12,627 bases of DNA from MGBC120314 sp051877855 (GTDB lineage: Bacteria; Bacillota; Clostridia; Lachnospirales; Lachnospiraceae). Every line of letters starts with the position of its first letter. Position 1 is the first letter of the stretch. Made by a program: the position numbers and the translations under genes. Under the pieces are notes generated by a model. The model searched no databases. It worked only from the letters and a program-made list of their open reading frames with translations, and was not told the DNA's origin. The DNA is taken from contig JBJEJH010000014.1 in assembly GCA_051877855.1 (NCBI GenBank), positions 1-12,627 of the forward strand. The letters run 5' to 3'. Shown here piece by piece: positions 1-5,986 of this stretch.

Positions 1-271
1 CGACTGCTGCTCCATAAATATGCTTCGTTATACCAAATAACCGCATATCACGATATGGATCCAGAGACGCATAAATCTTTATAACCAGATATGAAACCGG
101 CACAATGTAAAATAATAACACCATTCTAAGAAACAGATATTTTAATGTAGTATAACCAAAATGCTCCAATATCGAACCGATAAGAAGCCAAAAGCCTGTC
201 AATATTGTTCCTGTTATTGTTGTTAGAATCATAGCATAAACAATATTAACGCTTAGATTCATCCAATCCAT
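1..271 (-). CDS. BlaR1/MecR1-like M56 family membrane sensor peptidase, N-terminal part (cut by window edge)
   Basis: The reverse strand reads open from an ATG at 271 to the window edge, giving about 90 residues that begin MDWMNLSVNIVYAMI. An AGAGGA ribosome binding site lies 7 nt upstream of this ATG, inside the preceding blaI-like gene. Two hydrophobic stretches are visible (roughly residues 9-35 and 50-66), as expected for the multi-pass N-terminus of BlaR1/MecR1 sensors. The gene overlaps the end of the BlaI-type repressor by 26 bp in another frame, which is the classic blaI-blaR1 arrangement. In characterised members the membrane protein senses a ligand and its zinc protease domain triggers inactivation of the repressor. 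The HExxH protease motif would lie outside the window and cannot be checked. The family call rests on position, size of overlap and hydrophobicity, so it is moderately sure. Confidence 0.7.
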   Translation of the reverse strand, partial: MDWMNLSVNIVYAMILTTITGTILTGFWLLIGSILEHFGYTTLKYLFLRMVLLFYIVPVSYLVIKIYASLDPYRDMRLFGITKHIYGAAV

Positions 272-653
272 CTAGTATTCCTCTGATTCTTTCGATCACA
301 TCTGATGGCACCTTACGAATCCTGCATAATGCTGCCATCATATTCTTCTCATTTCCCTTAAACCAGAAATTCATTTGCTCTTCCATAATCTTATCTCTGT
401 ATTCTTCTTCTGTCTTAAGAACACGAATGTATGAAAGTTTACCCTTACGATAGGTCTTGATAAAACCTTTGGCCGAAAGTTTTGTCAAAAATGTCGTCAC
501 TGTTGTTCTGGCATAATCCTTCTCGTACTCTGAATTTAATGTTTCAATTAACTCACCCAGTGCAACATCACCACCGATATCCCAGATTGTCTTCATAATC
601 AATGTCTCTGAAGCACTTAGGTTCTTGTCCTCTTCGAAGAGTTCTTCACTCAT
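246..653 (-). CDS. BlaI/MecI/CopY family transcriptional repressor
   Basis: A 135-residue protein starting MSEELFEEDKNLSASE. The frame is open further upstream to 683, but the ATG at 653 has an AAGGAGG site 8 nt before it, so this start was chosen. Residues about 10-80 have the BlaI winged-helix pattern: LSASETLIMKTIWD, then the recognition segment ARTTVTTFLTKLSAKGFI, then the wing with the YRKGKLSYI stretch. The C-terminal third is charged and helical and should form the dimer. Members bind palindromic operators as dimers and repress their own operon until cleaved by the partner protease. An Asn-Phe pair (residues 95-96) sits in the linker region where staphylococcal BlaI is known to be cut. 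The next gene on the strand is the BlaR1-like sensor, overlapping by 26 bp. The actual target, beta-lactam response or something else, cannot be told; no beta-lactamase is present. Confidence 0.9.
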   Translation of the reverse strand: MSEELFEEDKNLSASETLIMKTIWDIGGDVALGELIETLNSEYEKDYARTTVTTFLTKLSAKGFIKTYRKGKLSYIRVLKTEEEYRDKIMEEQMNFWFKGNEKNMMAALCRIRKVPSDVIERIRGILDGLDESKR

Positions 654-687
654 AAGAAAATCCTCCTTACTTTGTGTCGACAAAATT

Positions 688-716
688 ATATTACTATCAT
701 TTTAGTTGATTTACAA
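688..716 (-). promoter_or_regulatory. Putative promoter and operator of the blaI-like gene
   Basis: On the reverse strand TTGTAA (716-711), a 17-bp spacer and TAATAT (693-688) form a fair sigma-A promoter, leaving a leader of roughly 28 nt before the start codon. The spacer contains ACTAAAATGATAGT (706-693), which has the ACTA/TAGT outer arms and 14-bp length of the known BlaI/CopY-type operators but a degenerate centre. Autoregulation by the BlaI-like product would fit; this is inference. Confidence 0.35.
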
Positions 717-821
717 CACAACTATGCTCAAATTTTTCTCATTTTGCAATAATGATAATATAATTCGTCTAAACACTTTTATTCTGATAATTAGATTCGA
801 TTAGTTTGTCTCCACATCGCT

Positions 822-827
822 TATAAT
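822..827 (+). promoter_or_regulatory. Putative -10 element of the first XRE gene
   Basis: A consensus TATAAT lies 23 bp before the start codon of the XRE gene at 851, giving a leader of about 17 nt that still includes the GGGAGG ribosome binding site (839-844). No good -35 hexamer is seen at the usual spacing, so an activator or weak promoter is possible. Confidence 0.4.
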
Positions 828-850
828 ATGGATATGTTGGGAGGCAAACT

Positions 851-1210
851 ATGACAATAAATGATTTACAAAATATTATCATAGATAATATTAATACATT
901 ATTAGTAAAAAGAAAAGACATCTCTTTAAAATCTTTAAGCCATGCCATCGGCACGTCCGATAGTTATATGCAAAAGCTTATGTCCGGCAAATGTGTTCCT
1001 ACACTGGATAAGCTCATTCAGCTTAGTAACTATTTTGAAGTTCCGGTGCATACCTTATTGACTCCGAACACACCAACATCACAGGAAGTACAGATTATGA
1101 TGGATAAACTCAGCAGGTTGTCCCCAGAAGCAGTTCATCTGACCCATGATCAGATTGATTATATGATATCAACCGAGAATAAAGCACGTAACAATAAAAG
1201 AGATTTGTAA
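851..1210 (+). CDS. Small XRE-family helix-turn-helix regulator
   Basis: A 119-residue protein with GGGAGG 6 nt before the ATG. Residues about 13-70 match the Cro/C1-type helix-turn-helix: ISLKSLSHAIGTSDSYMQKL carries the two helices, followed by the typical SGKCVPTLDKLIQLSNYFEV stretch and a leucine-rich end. The remaining 45 residues include a predicted short helix (VQIMMDKLSRLSPEAVHLTH) and a basic tail, NKARNNKRDL, and have no recognised ligand domain. It is a DNA-binding regulator with unknown targets. It is divergent from the blaI-like gene across a 197-bp gap and converges on another XRE gene. It is not paired with a toxin-like gene. Confidence 0.85.
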   Translation: MTINDLQNIIIDNINTLLVKRKDISLKSLSHAIGTSDSYMQKLMSGKCVPTLDKLIQLSNYFEVPVHTLLTPNTPTSQEVQIMMDKLSRLSPEAVHLTHDQIDYMISTENKARNNKRDL

Positions 1211-1215
1211 TTAAC

Positions 1216-1253
1216 ATATCCCACAGAATTTGGAATTGTCTTCTGTGGGATAT
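1216..1253. terminator. Hairpin between convergent XRE genes, probable bidirectional terminator
   Basis: Arms ATATCCCACAGAA (1216-1228) and TTCTGTGGGATAT (1241-1253) are perfect 13-bp complements around a 12-nt loop. It begins 5 bp after the stop codon of the rightward XRE gene and lies 32 bp past the stop of the leftward XRE gene. There is no clear T-run on either side (only a later CATTTTTC at 1263-1270), so the terminator role rests on position and stem strength. Confidence 0.6.
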
Positions 1254-1284
1254 TATCCGTCATGGCATTTTTCAAAAACTTCTC

Positions 1285-1605
1285 TTATGACGCCCTGTAT
1301 AATTCATGAATCATCCGTATAATGTTCGTCAATACATTAATTTGTTCTTTATTAAACTGCTCTAACACGCTATATAAGGGATCTAAATGCTTAGAATCCT
1401 GTGTTCCGAATAATATGTAATCACTGCTTACCGACAAAACCGTAGCCATCTTGGCAAGTATCTCTGCGGAAAAGCCTTTTTTCCCTATTTCAATTTCATA
1501 TAAAAATTTGGGTGTTACCTCAATACGATCCGCTAACATTTCTCTGGTCAAATGATTCACTTTTCTTAAGTATCTTACACGTTTGCCCACAACAATTTTG
1601 TCCAT
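1285..1605 (-). CDS. Small XRE-family helix-turn-helix regulator
   Basis: A 106-residue protein starting MDKIVVGKRVRYLRK. The frame extends upstream to 1662, but only the ATG at 1605 has a good ribosome binding site (GGAG, 6 nt away); the upstream residues are hydrophobic and not typical. Residues about 7-66 form a Cro/C1-type domain: RVRYLRKVNHLTREMLADRI, then VTPKFLYEIEIGKKGFSAEI, then LAKMATVLSVSSDYILFG. The tail (about 70-106) contains a helix of the LDPLYSVLEQFNKEQINVLTNII kind often found in small gut clostridial regulators. Its targets are unknown. A strong AT-rich upstream region and an extended -10 element precede it. Confidence 0.85.
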   Translation of the reverse strand: MDKIVVGKRVRYLRKVNHLTREMLADRIEVTPKFLYEIEIGKKGFSAEILAKMATVLSVSSDYILFGTQDSKHLDPLYSVLEQFNKEQINVLTNIIRMIHELYRAS

Positions 1606-1706
1606 AAGTTTCTCCATCCAAACAAATCTTACACAAAATAGAATTATCGAATAATAAAACAATAAAGATGTCGTTATTCTATATAATTAATTAGATAGTT
1701 ATATAT

Positions 1707-1715
1707 ATTATACCA
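1707..1715 (-). promoter_or_regulatory. Putative extended -10 promoter of the second XRE gene
   Basis: The reverse strand has TGG directly before TATAAT (1715-1707), an extended -10 element; the best -35 candidate, TGGATT (1734-1729), is poor. It would give a leader of about 95 nt rich in A and T. The region 1606-1803 shows no gene and nothing else clear. Confidence 0.4.
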
Positions 1716-1803
1716 ACTTTTCTATATAAATCCAGTATAAATTTTGTTTTTTTGCAGAAATACAAAACAATCCATCTTCTCAGCTTAACTATCATTCATC
1801 TCT

Positions 1804-2985
1804 TTACTTCATTACCACGGAATAACTCTGCTCCAGTTTAATTACACACATATAGTTACAATTCAGTTCCGTAACTTTTTCCTTTACATACCGGATCAGT
1901 TCTTCCTTATCCTGCTTGTACTCCGCCGGAAGAACCAAATCAAATATCACATTCGTATGAGTTGGTCCCGGCACCATTCTAAGATCATGGATGGTAAGCC
2001 GTTCATCATATTCCCTTACCTTTTGCGCAATATATTCCCGAAGTTCTCCCACCTTCTCATCCGCTGTAACAATCGGGTCATAATGTACAACTACCTGAAG
2101 ATTATCCTCTGTCAGAAAATCCTGTTCAATATTGTCGATAATATCATGCGCCAGAAGAGGTTCCATTTCCGCAGGCATTTCCACATGCACGGAGGCAAAC
2201 TGTCTCCCCGGTCCGTAATCATGTACCATTAAATCATGAAATCCCAGTACTTCATCATAGGACATGATTTTATCCGATACCATCTGTATCAGTCCCTCAT
2301 CCGGGCACTCCCCAAGAAGCGGATCAATTGCATCCCTCAACAGGCCAAACCCACTGTAAATGACAAATGCCGCCACAACGGTTGCCATAATACCGTCAAT
2401 CACAGCAATATGGGTAAATGCTGTAAGAATGGTTGCAAGAAGGACTGCCGTGGTGGAAATGCAATCATTTCTGCTGTCCGCTGCCGTGGCACGAAGCGTT
2501 TCCGAACGGATGATCCCGGCAATTTTCATGTTAAATCTGCCAAGCCACAGTTTTACAAGAATCGAAACAACCAGGATTCCAATGGTAAGCCAGCTAAAAA
2601 CCATAAGCTGCGGGTGCATAATCTTATCCAGGCCTTCCTTTAAGAGATTTAATCCGATTGCAAGAATCATGACGCACACCGCCAGACCGGCAAGATACTC
2701 ATATCTTGCATGCCCGTACGGATGCTTTTCATCCGGTGCCTTGGCTCCCAGTTTAAATCCCAGAAGGCTGACAATACTGCTTCCTGCATCACTTAAGTTG
2801 TTAAATGCATCCGCCGCAATCGCGATACTTCCAAAAAGCATTCCGGCAAGAAACTTTCCGGCAAACAAAAAAATATTACAGATAATTCCCACCATTCCTG
2901 CCATCTTTCCATACGCGGTACGCACCTTTGCTTCTTCTGCATCTGTGTCTGTTCCGATAAATAAACGGATTAATAATCCTGTCAT
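1804..2985 (-). CDS. Cation diffusion facilitator transporter, Mn-type site, duplicated C-terminal domain
   Basis: A 393-residue protein from MTGLLIRLFIGTDTDAEE; AAGGGG lies 8 nt before this ATG. The frame is open to 3027, and an ATG at 3018 with AAAGGA 8 nt away is the main alternative. The N-terminal ~230 residues hold the cation-efflux membrane domain with about six hydrophobic helices. Membrane site residues are NNLSD (Asn62, Asp66) in helix 2 and DSRND (Asp170, Asp174) in helix 5; zinc transporters such as YiiP have HxxxD at the second position, while DxxxD is the pattern of manganese exporters such as pneumococcal MntE. HPYGHARYEYL follows helix 2. Two cytoplasmic copies of a ferredoxin-like domain appear to follow (FHDLMVHDYGPG at ~249 and IHDLRMVPGPTH at ~332), explaining a length near 390 rather than ~300. 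It probably exports Mn(II) by proton antiport as a dimer; the metal is inferred from motifs only. Confidence 0.88.
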   Translation of the reverse strand: MTGLLIRLFIGTDTDAEEAKVRTAYGKMAGMVGIICNIFLFAGKFLAGMLFGSIAIAADAFNNLSDAGSSIVSLLGFKLGAKAPDEKHPYGHARYEYLAGLAVCVMILAIGLNLLKEGLDKIMHPQLMVFSWLTIGILVVSILVKLWLGRFNMKIAGIIRSETLRATAADSRNDCISTTAVLLATILTAFTHIAVIDGIMATVVAAFVIYSGFGLLRDAIDPLLGECPDEGLIQMVSDKIMSYDEVLGFHDLMVHDYGPGRQFASVHVEMPAEMEPLLAHDIIDNIEQDFLTEDNLQVVVHYDPIVTADEKVGELREYIAQKVREYDERLTIHDLRMVPGPTHTNVIFDLVLPAEYKQDKEELIRYVKEKVTELNCNYMCVIKLEQSYSVVMK

Positions 2986-3073
2986 CTGATGTTCCCCTTT
3001 CCTTATGCCGTTTGCCATGGCATTCATCCTTTTAAGAAAAAACGTTCTTTTCTTTAAAATATTTTCACATTCC

Positions 3074-3086
3074 TTACATAATGTAA
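3074..3086. promoter_or_regulatory. Perfect 6-1-6 inverted repeat over the CDF promoter
   Basis: TTACATAATGTAA is a perfect palindrome around one central base. It covers the whole -10 hexamer of the proposed transporter promoter, a position where a bound dimer would block transcription. It does not match the BlaI (TACAnnTGTA spacing) or Fur 7-1-7 sites exactly, so no regulator is assigned. Confidence 0.45.
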
Positions 3087-3106
3087 TATATTCAAGAATT
3101 TGTCAA
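3078..3106 (-). promoter_or_regulatory. Promoter of the CDF transporter gene
   Basis: Reverse strand: consensus TTGACA (3106-3101), 17-bp spacer, CATTAT (3083-3078). The transcript would start near 3071 and have an ~85-nt leader with a short A/T hairpin. No yybP-ykoY manganese riboswitch could be recognised in it. Confidence 0.6.
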
Positions 3107-3113
3107 ATAGGAA

Positions 3114-3142
3114 TTGAAAAAAAAACTTTTGGAACGTATTAT
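3114..3142 (+). promoter_or_regulatory. Promoter of the upp operon
   Basis: TTGAAA (3114-3119), a 17-bp spacer and TATTAT (3137-3142) make a good sigma-A promoter with a start near 3149. It is back to back with the transporter promoter; the two -35 hexamers are only 7 bp apart. Confidence 0.65.
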
Positions 3143-3151
3143 AGTAGTAAA

Positions 3152-3168
3152 ATGGATACCGTATCCAT
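3152..3168. promoter_or_regulatory. Perfect 8-1-8 inverted repeat at the upp transcription start
   Basis: ATGGATAC (3152-3159) and GTATCCAT (3161-3168) are perfect complements around a single C. The repeat begins about 3 nt after the expected transcription start and 28 bp before the upp start codon. Its position suits a repressor operator or a leader hairpin. The binding protein is unknown. Confidence 0.5.
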
Positions 3169-3195
3169 ACCATGAAGAAACCGGAGGAACCAATC

Positions 3196-3840
3196 ATGAA
3201 CTATAACCATATTCCAAATGTAACCGTACTGGATCATCCACTCCTTCAGCATAAGATTTCAAGACTACGGGATGAAAACACGGGAACCAATGAATTCCGC
3301 AAACTGGTGGAGGAAATCGCCGTTCTCATGGGCTATGAGGCACTGCGTGACCTTCCGGTAGAAGATGTACCAATCAAGACACCGATTGAATCCTGCATGA
3401 CACCCATGATTGCAGGTAAAAAGCTGGCAGTTGTTCCCATTTTAAGAGCGGGCCTGGGAATGGTAAATGGTATCCTTACCCTGGTTCCAAGTGCCAAGGT
3501 CGGACATATCGGTCTGTATCGTGATGAAGAAACACACAAGCCTCAGGAATACTACTGCAAGCTTCCTCATCCCATCGACCAGCGTACCATTGTCGTTGTG
3601 GATCCGATGCTTGCCACCGGCGGTTCTGCCGTTGCTGCAGTAGATTTTATCAAGGCACGGGGTGGAAGGAATATTAAGTTCATGTGTATTATTGCCGCAC
3701 CGGAAGGCATTGAGTGCCTGATGAAGGCTCATCCTGACATTCAGCTTTTCATCGGTCATGTGGACCGGTGTCTCAATGAAAATGCCTATATCTGTCCGGG
3801 TCTTGGGGATGCCGGGGACCGTATTTTCGGCACAAAATAA
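3196..3840 (+). CDS. upp: Uracil phosphoribosyltransferase
   Basis: A 214-residue cytoplasmic enzyme that converts uracil and PRPP to UMP in pyrimidine salvage. The start at 3196 (MNYNHIPNVTVLDHPLLQHK) has GGAGG 8 nt upstream; the in-frame ATG at 3172 has none. Family marks are all present: PILRAGLGM (81-89), the PRPP-binding loop VVDPMLATGGSA (134-145) and the C-terminal uracil-binding segment YICPGLGDAGDRIFGTK. Length agrees with the usual ~209 residues. It is followed after 36 bp by the zinc-dependent phospholipase C-like gene, with no terminator between, so the two are probably co-transcribed. A palindrome at the promoter may regulate it. I saw no PyrR-type leader. Confidence 0.97.
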   Translation: MNYNHIPNVTVLDHPLLQHKISRLRDENTGTNEFRKLVEEIAVLMGYEALRDLPVEDVPIKTPIESCMTPMIAGKKLAVVPILRAGLGMVNGILTLVPSAKVGHIGLYRDEETHKPQEYYCKLPHPIDQRTIVVVDPMLATGGSAVAAVDFIKARGGRNIKFMCIIAAPEGIECLMKAHPDIQLFIGHVDRCLNENAYICPGLGDAGDRIFGTK

Positions 3841-3876
3841 TAAAAAGCGGAGAAGACTTTCAAAGGAGCGTTTAAT

Positions 3877-4683
3877 ATGCCATCTACTTATGCACATTAC
3901 CGTTTCGGACGGGATGTATTAAAAGAACTTCCGGAACAGTTTCATTTATCCCACAAAAGAAATCACCAGTTGTTCATGATTGGGCTTCACGGTCCTGACA
4001 TATTGTTTTATTATCATCCTTTTCACAAAAATCCCATCAGCACACAGGGAATAGACCTGCACAACAGTGTGGCTTCTTCCTTCTTTGCAAGGGCTCTCAG
4101 TGCGGTTAATTCCTTTGAAGATCCGGCAGAACGGGAAGCTGCCATTGCCTACACATATGGAGTAATCTGCCATTATGCCCTGGATAAAAGCTGTCATCCC
4201 TATGTCTATGACCTGACAGACAGCAAGCACTTTCTCCACTCGGAAATCGAATCGGAATTTGACCGGATGCTTCTTACAGAGGATGGATTTGAACCGGTTG
4301 GCAGAATTCTTACCAAGCATGTCATTCCGTCTGCTTTTGCTGCACGCATTATTACAAAGTTCTATTCCTCAACCGATTCTGAAATCGTGCTGCACGCCCT
4401 GAAATCATTCGTATTTTATAATAACATGCTTTCCGCACCGGATGGTTTCAAGCGTAAGTTTGTCCTGTTTGCACTTCGTTTCTCCGGACATTACACTTAT
4501 TTAAGCAAAATGATGATTGGGCTGACACCGGATCCTAAACTGGCAGAAAGCAATCTTACCTTAAGGAAACGATATGATGATGCCATTCCTGTTGCCATAA
4601 AATTAATTAACGAACTGGGGAACAACCTTAACGGTTCCCTGCCATTAAACTGTGAATATGACCATACCTTCGGAAGAGATTAG
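3877..4683 (+). CDS. Zinc-dependent phospholipase C-like family protein
   Basis: A 268-residue protein with AAAGGAG 8 nt before the ATG. It shows the spaced metal ligands of the Zn_dep_PLPC family: H7 in STYAHYRFG, HGPD at 38-41, DLHNS at 60-64, CHYALDKSCHPYV at 98-110 (H99, D103, H107) and KHFLHSEIESEFD at 117-129 (H118, H121, E125). True phospholipases C of this family are secreted with a signal peptide; this protein has none and starts directly at the first histidine region, like the many cytoplasmic clostridial homologues of unknown substrate. So the fold and metal site are well supported but phospholipase activity is not. It sits in an apparent operon with upp and its last 4 bp overlap the end of the convergent lipoprotein gene. 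Confidence 0.85.
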   Translation: MPSTYAHYRFGRDVLKELPEQFHLSHKRNHQLFMIGLHGPDILFYYHPFHKNPISTQGIDLHNSVASSFFARALSAVNSFEDPAEREAAIAYTYGVICHYALDKSCHPYVYDLTDSKHFLHSEIESEFDRMLLTEDGFEPVGRILTKHVIPSAFAARIITKFYSSTDSEIVLHALKSFVFYNNMLSAPDGFKRKFVLFALRFSGHYTYLSKMMIGLTPDPKLAESNLTLRKRYDDAIPVAIKLINELGNNLNGSLPLNCEYDHTFGRD

Positions 4684-5465
4684 AACGTGTACAAATCCCC
4701 CTCATAAATATCCGTAACATTTCCATTCAGGTCAACCTTTGCCGTCTTTTCAAGTTTCGGACTGTATACCCGGAATACTCCTTCCTGATATTCAAACCGT
4801 GCTGCCAAATATTCATCCGGTGCATCCATGGCTTTTTTTGCTATCTCAATCGCTTCCTCTCTGGAAAGATTTCCCGCACCACTTCCGATTTCCACGGTTT
4901 CCAGTATCTCAAAGAGCTGGGAATCGTATTTTTCCATCACATCCGTAGAATCGTTACATTGAATAACATAGTCACCCTGCCTATCCGTAAAAATGATGGT
5001 AAGCCATGTTTCCATCCCGGCATTTTGTTCGTCTTTTGGATACTTTTCGGTATATTTCACTACGGACATTCCGTTCTTTAATTCGATTTTTTCGCATTCT
5101 ACACCTGTTCCGCACATACCAAAGGGATATGCATGATAATAAAAATGATATACGTGTTCCGGCGCTTCATCCGGATAAAAATCAATCCCGAATGTATCCT
5201 CATACCCCTCTTTTGTTTCATCCTTTTCCACGATTCGGTAAGACCACCCATCTAAAAGTTCTAATTTGATATTGGCGTAACCATAACCATATTCCGCCAC
5301 ATTAACTGTTTCTGTTTCCGTTTCCTCTGATATCAGAGTTTCATCATCGGTCTTACTTTCCGTCTGAGGAGTATCCGTAGCAGATATATTATCCGTACTT
5401 TGCAAACAACCGGACAACATTACAAAAATTAATATACATCCCAATAATTGAATAAACTTTTTCAT
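4680..5465 (-). CDS. Lipoprotein of unknown function with PepSY-like C-terminal end
   Basis: A 261-residue protein with GGAGG 8 nt before its ATG. The first 20 residues are a lipoprotein signal: KK, a hydrophobic run and the lipobox LSGC with Cys20 as lipidation site. Residues ~21-57 are a Thr/Glu/Asp-rich linker. A beta-rich globular region (about 58-195) contains ANIKLELLDGWSYRI, reminiscent of small PsbP/DUF-type extracytoplasmic domains, but I cannot assign a family. After a GSGAG hinge, residues ~199-257 (LSREEAIEIAKKAM ... VDLNGNVTDIYEGD) look like one PepSY-type repeat. It should be anchored on the outer face of the cytoplasmic membrane. A TATAAT at 5490-5485 could be its -10 but would leave only ~12 nt of leader. 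It converges with, and overlaps, the phospholipase-like gene. Confidence 0.8.
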   Translation of the reverse strand: MKKFIQLLGCILIFVMLSGCLQSTDNISATDTPQTESKTDDETLISEETETETVNVAEYGYGYANIKLELLDGWSYRIVEKDETKEGYEDTFGIDFYPDEAPEHVYHFYYHAYPFGMCGTGVECEKIELKNGMSVVKYTEKYPKDEQNAGMETWLTIIFTDRQGDYVIQCNDSTDVMEKYDSQLFEILETVEIGSGAGNLSREEAIEIAKKAMDAPDEYLAARFEYQEGVFRVYSPKLEKTAKVDLNGNVTDIYEGDLYTF

Positions 5466-5673
5466 AAGCAGTTCCTCCCGCTACATTATATTTAGGTATT
5501 TACGAAATTAATTAGTTTATTTTTGTTACATGCGTGTGTATATCAGCATATCATTGCTACAGAAATTTCGCAAATTCCTATTAATATAGTGTAGAAAAAA
5601 TCACCATATGTTGCATTTTCAATAAAAAGGTGCTGTCGCACTAAGTGCTTAGTATGACGGGCATAGGAAGCCC

Positions 5674-5888
5674 AATGTGCGAATTATACCCCGTCGACGA
5701 GTTCCAGGCGGGGCATAGAATGCAAAATGTGCGAATTATACCCCGTCGACGAGTTCCAAGTGGGGCATAGAATGCAAAATGTGCGAATTATACCCCGTCG
5801 ATGAGTTCCAAGCGGGGCATAGAATGCAAAATGTGCGAATTATACCCCACCGGTGCGCTCGAGGCACAGGAAGTTCCAGGCGGAGCAT
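5674..5888. repeat. 52-bp tandem repeat, three near-identical copies plus a degenerate fourth
   Basis: Copies begin at 5674, 5726, 5778 and 5830, each opening AATGTGCGAATTATACCCC. The first three differ pairwise by only 2 bases; the fourth matches its first 19 bases, then carries about 16 extra bases before GTTCCAGGCGGAGCAT (5873-5888). The period of 52 is not a multiple of 3, and reading frames shift from copy to copy, so it is not coding. Each unit can fold through CCCCG and CGGGG arms around a loop containing GAGTTCCA, and each has TATAAT on the reverse strand. Confidence 0.85.
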
Positions 5889-5922
5889 CAATCCTTACAT
5901 ATGGAAATTGAATTACTAGTTT

Positions 5923-5953
5923 GGGGCCATCGCCAAAGCGACAGCCCCTTTTT
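5923..5953 (+). terminator. Intrinsic terminator at the right end of the repeat element
   Basis: GGGGC-ca-TCGC-caaa-GCGA-ca-GCCCC followed by TTTTT: an interrupted 9-bp GC-rich stem with a T-run on the + strand. It would stop rightward transcripts before they run antisense into the ligase gene. For the leftward operon the same hairpin has no T-run after it. Confidence 0.6.
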
Positions 5954-5986
5954 CTAACGACAACACATATTAATTTTTTACCATGA

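Larger units (their letters stand above)
5624..5953. repeat. ~330-bp non-coding repeat element with 16-bp inverted ends
   Basis: The ends AAAAAGGTGCTGTCGC (5624-5639) and, on the reverse strand, AAAAAGGGGCTGTCGC (5953-5938) are inverted repeats with one mismatch. Between them lie a 6-2-6 palindrome (ACTAAG/CTTAGT, 5640-5653), a GGGC/GCCC hairpin, a block of 52-bp tandem repeats and an intrinsic terminator at the right end. No target-site duplication is visible and there is no transposase, so it resembles a MITE-like or REP/terminator-type dispersed element rather than an insertion sequence. GC is clearly higher than in the surrounding intergenic DNA. The rest of the 521-bp gap (5466-5623 and 5954-5986) shows only AT-rich sequence. 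Confidence 0.65.

Noticed and set aside
851..1605. Toxin-antitoxin module made of the two small genes
   Set aside because: Both proteins are XRE DNA-binding proteins on opposite strands, converging; neither looks like a toxin.
2360..2989. 209-residue frame on the + strand
   Set aside because: It lies entirely antisense to the CDF transporter gene, whose motifs are clear; composition is that of a shadow frame.
2986..3071. yybP-ykoY manganese riboswitch in front of the CDF gene
   Set aside because: The leader is only about 85 nt, AT-rich, and I could not find the conserved paired loops of that riboswitch.
5674..5888. CRISPR array
   Set aside because: The 52-bp units are directly contiguous with no unique spacers, and no cas genes are present.
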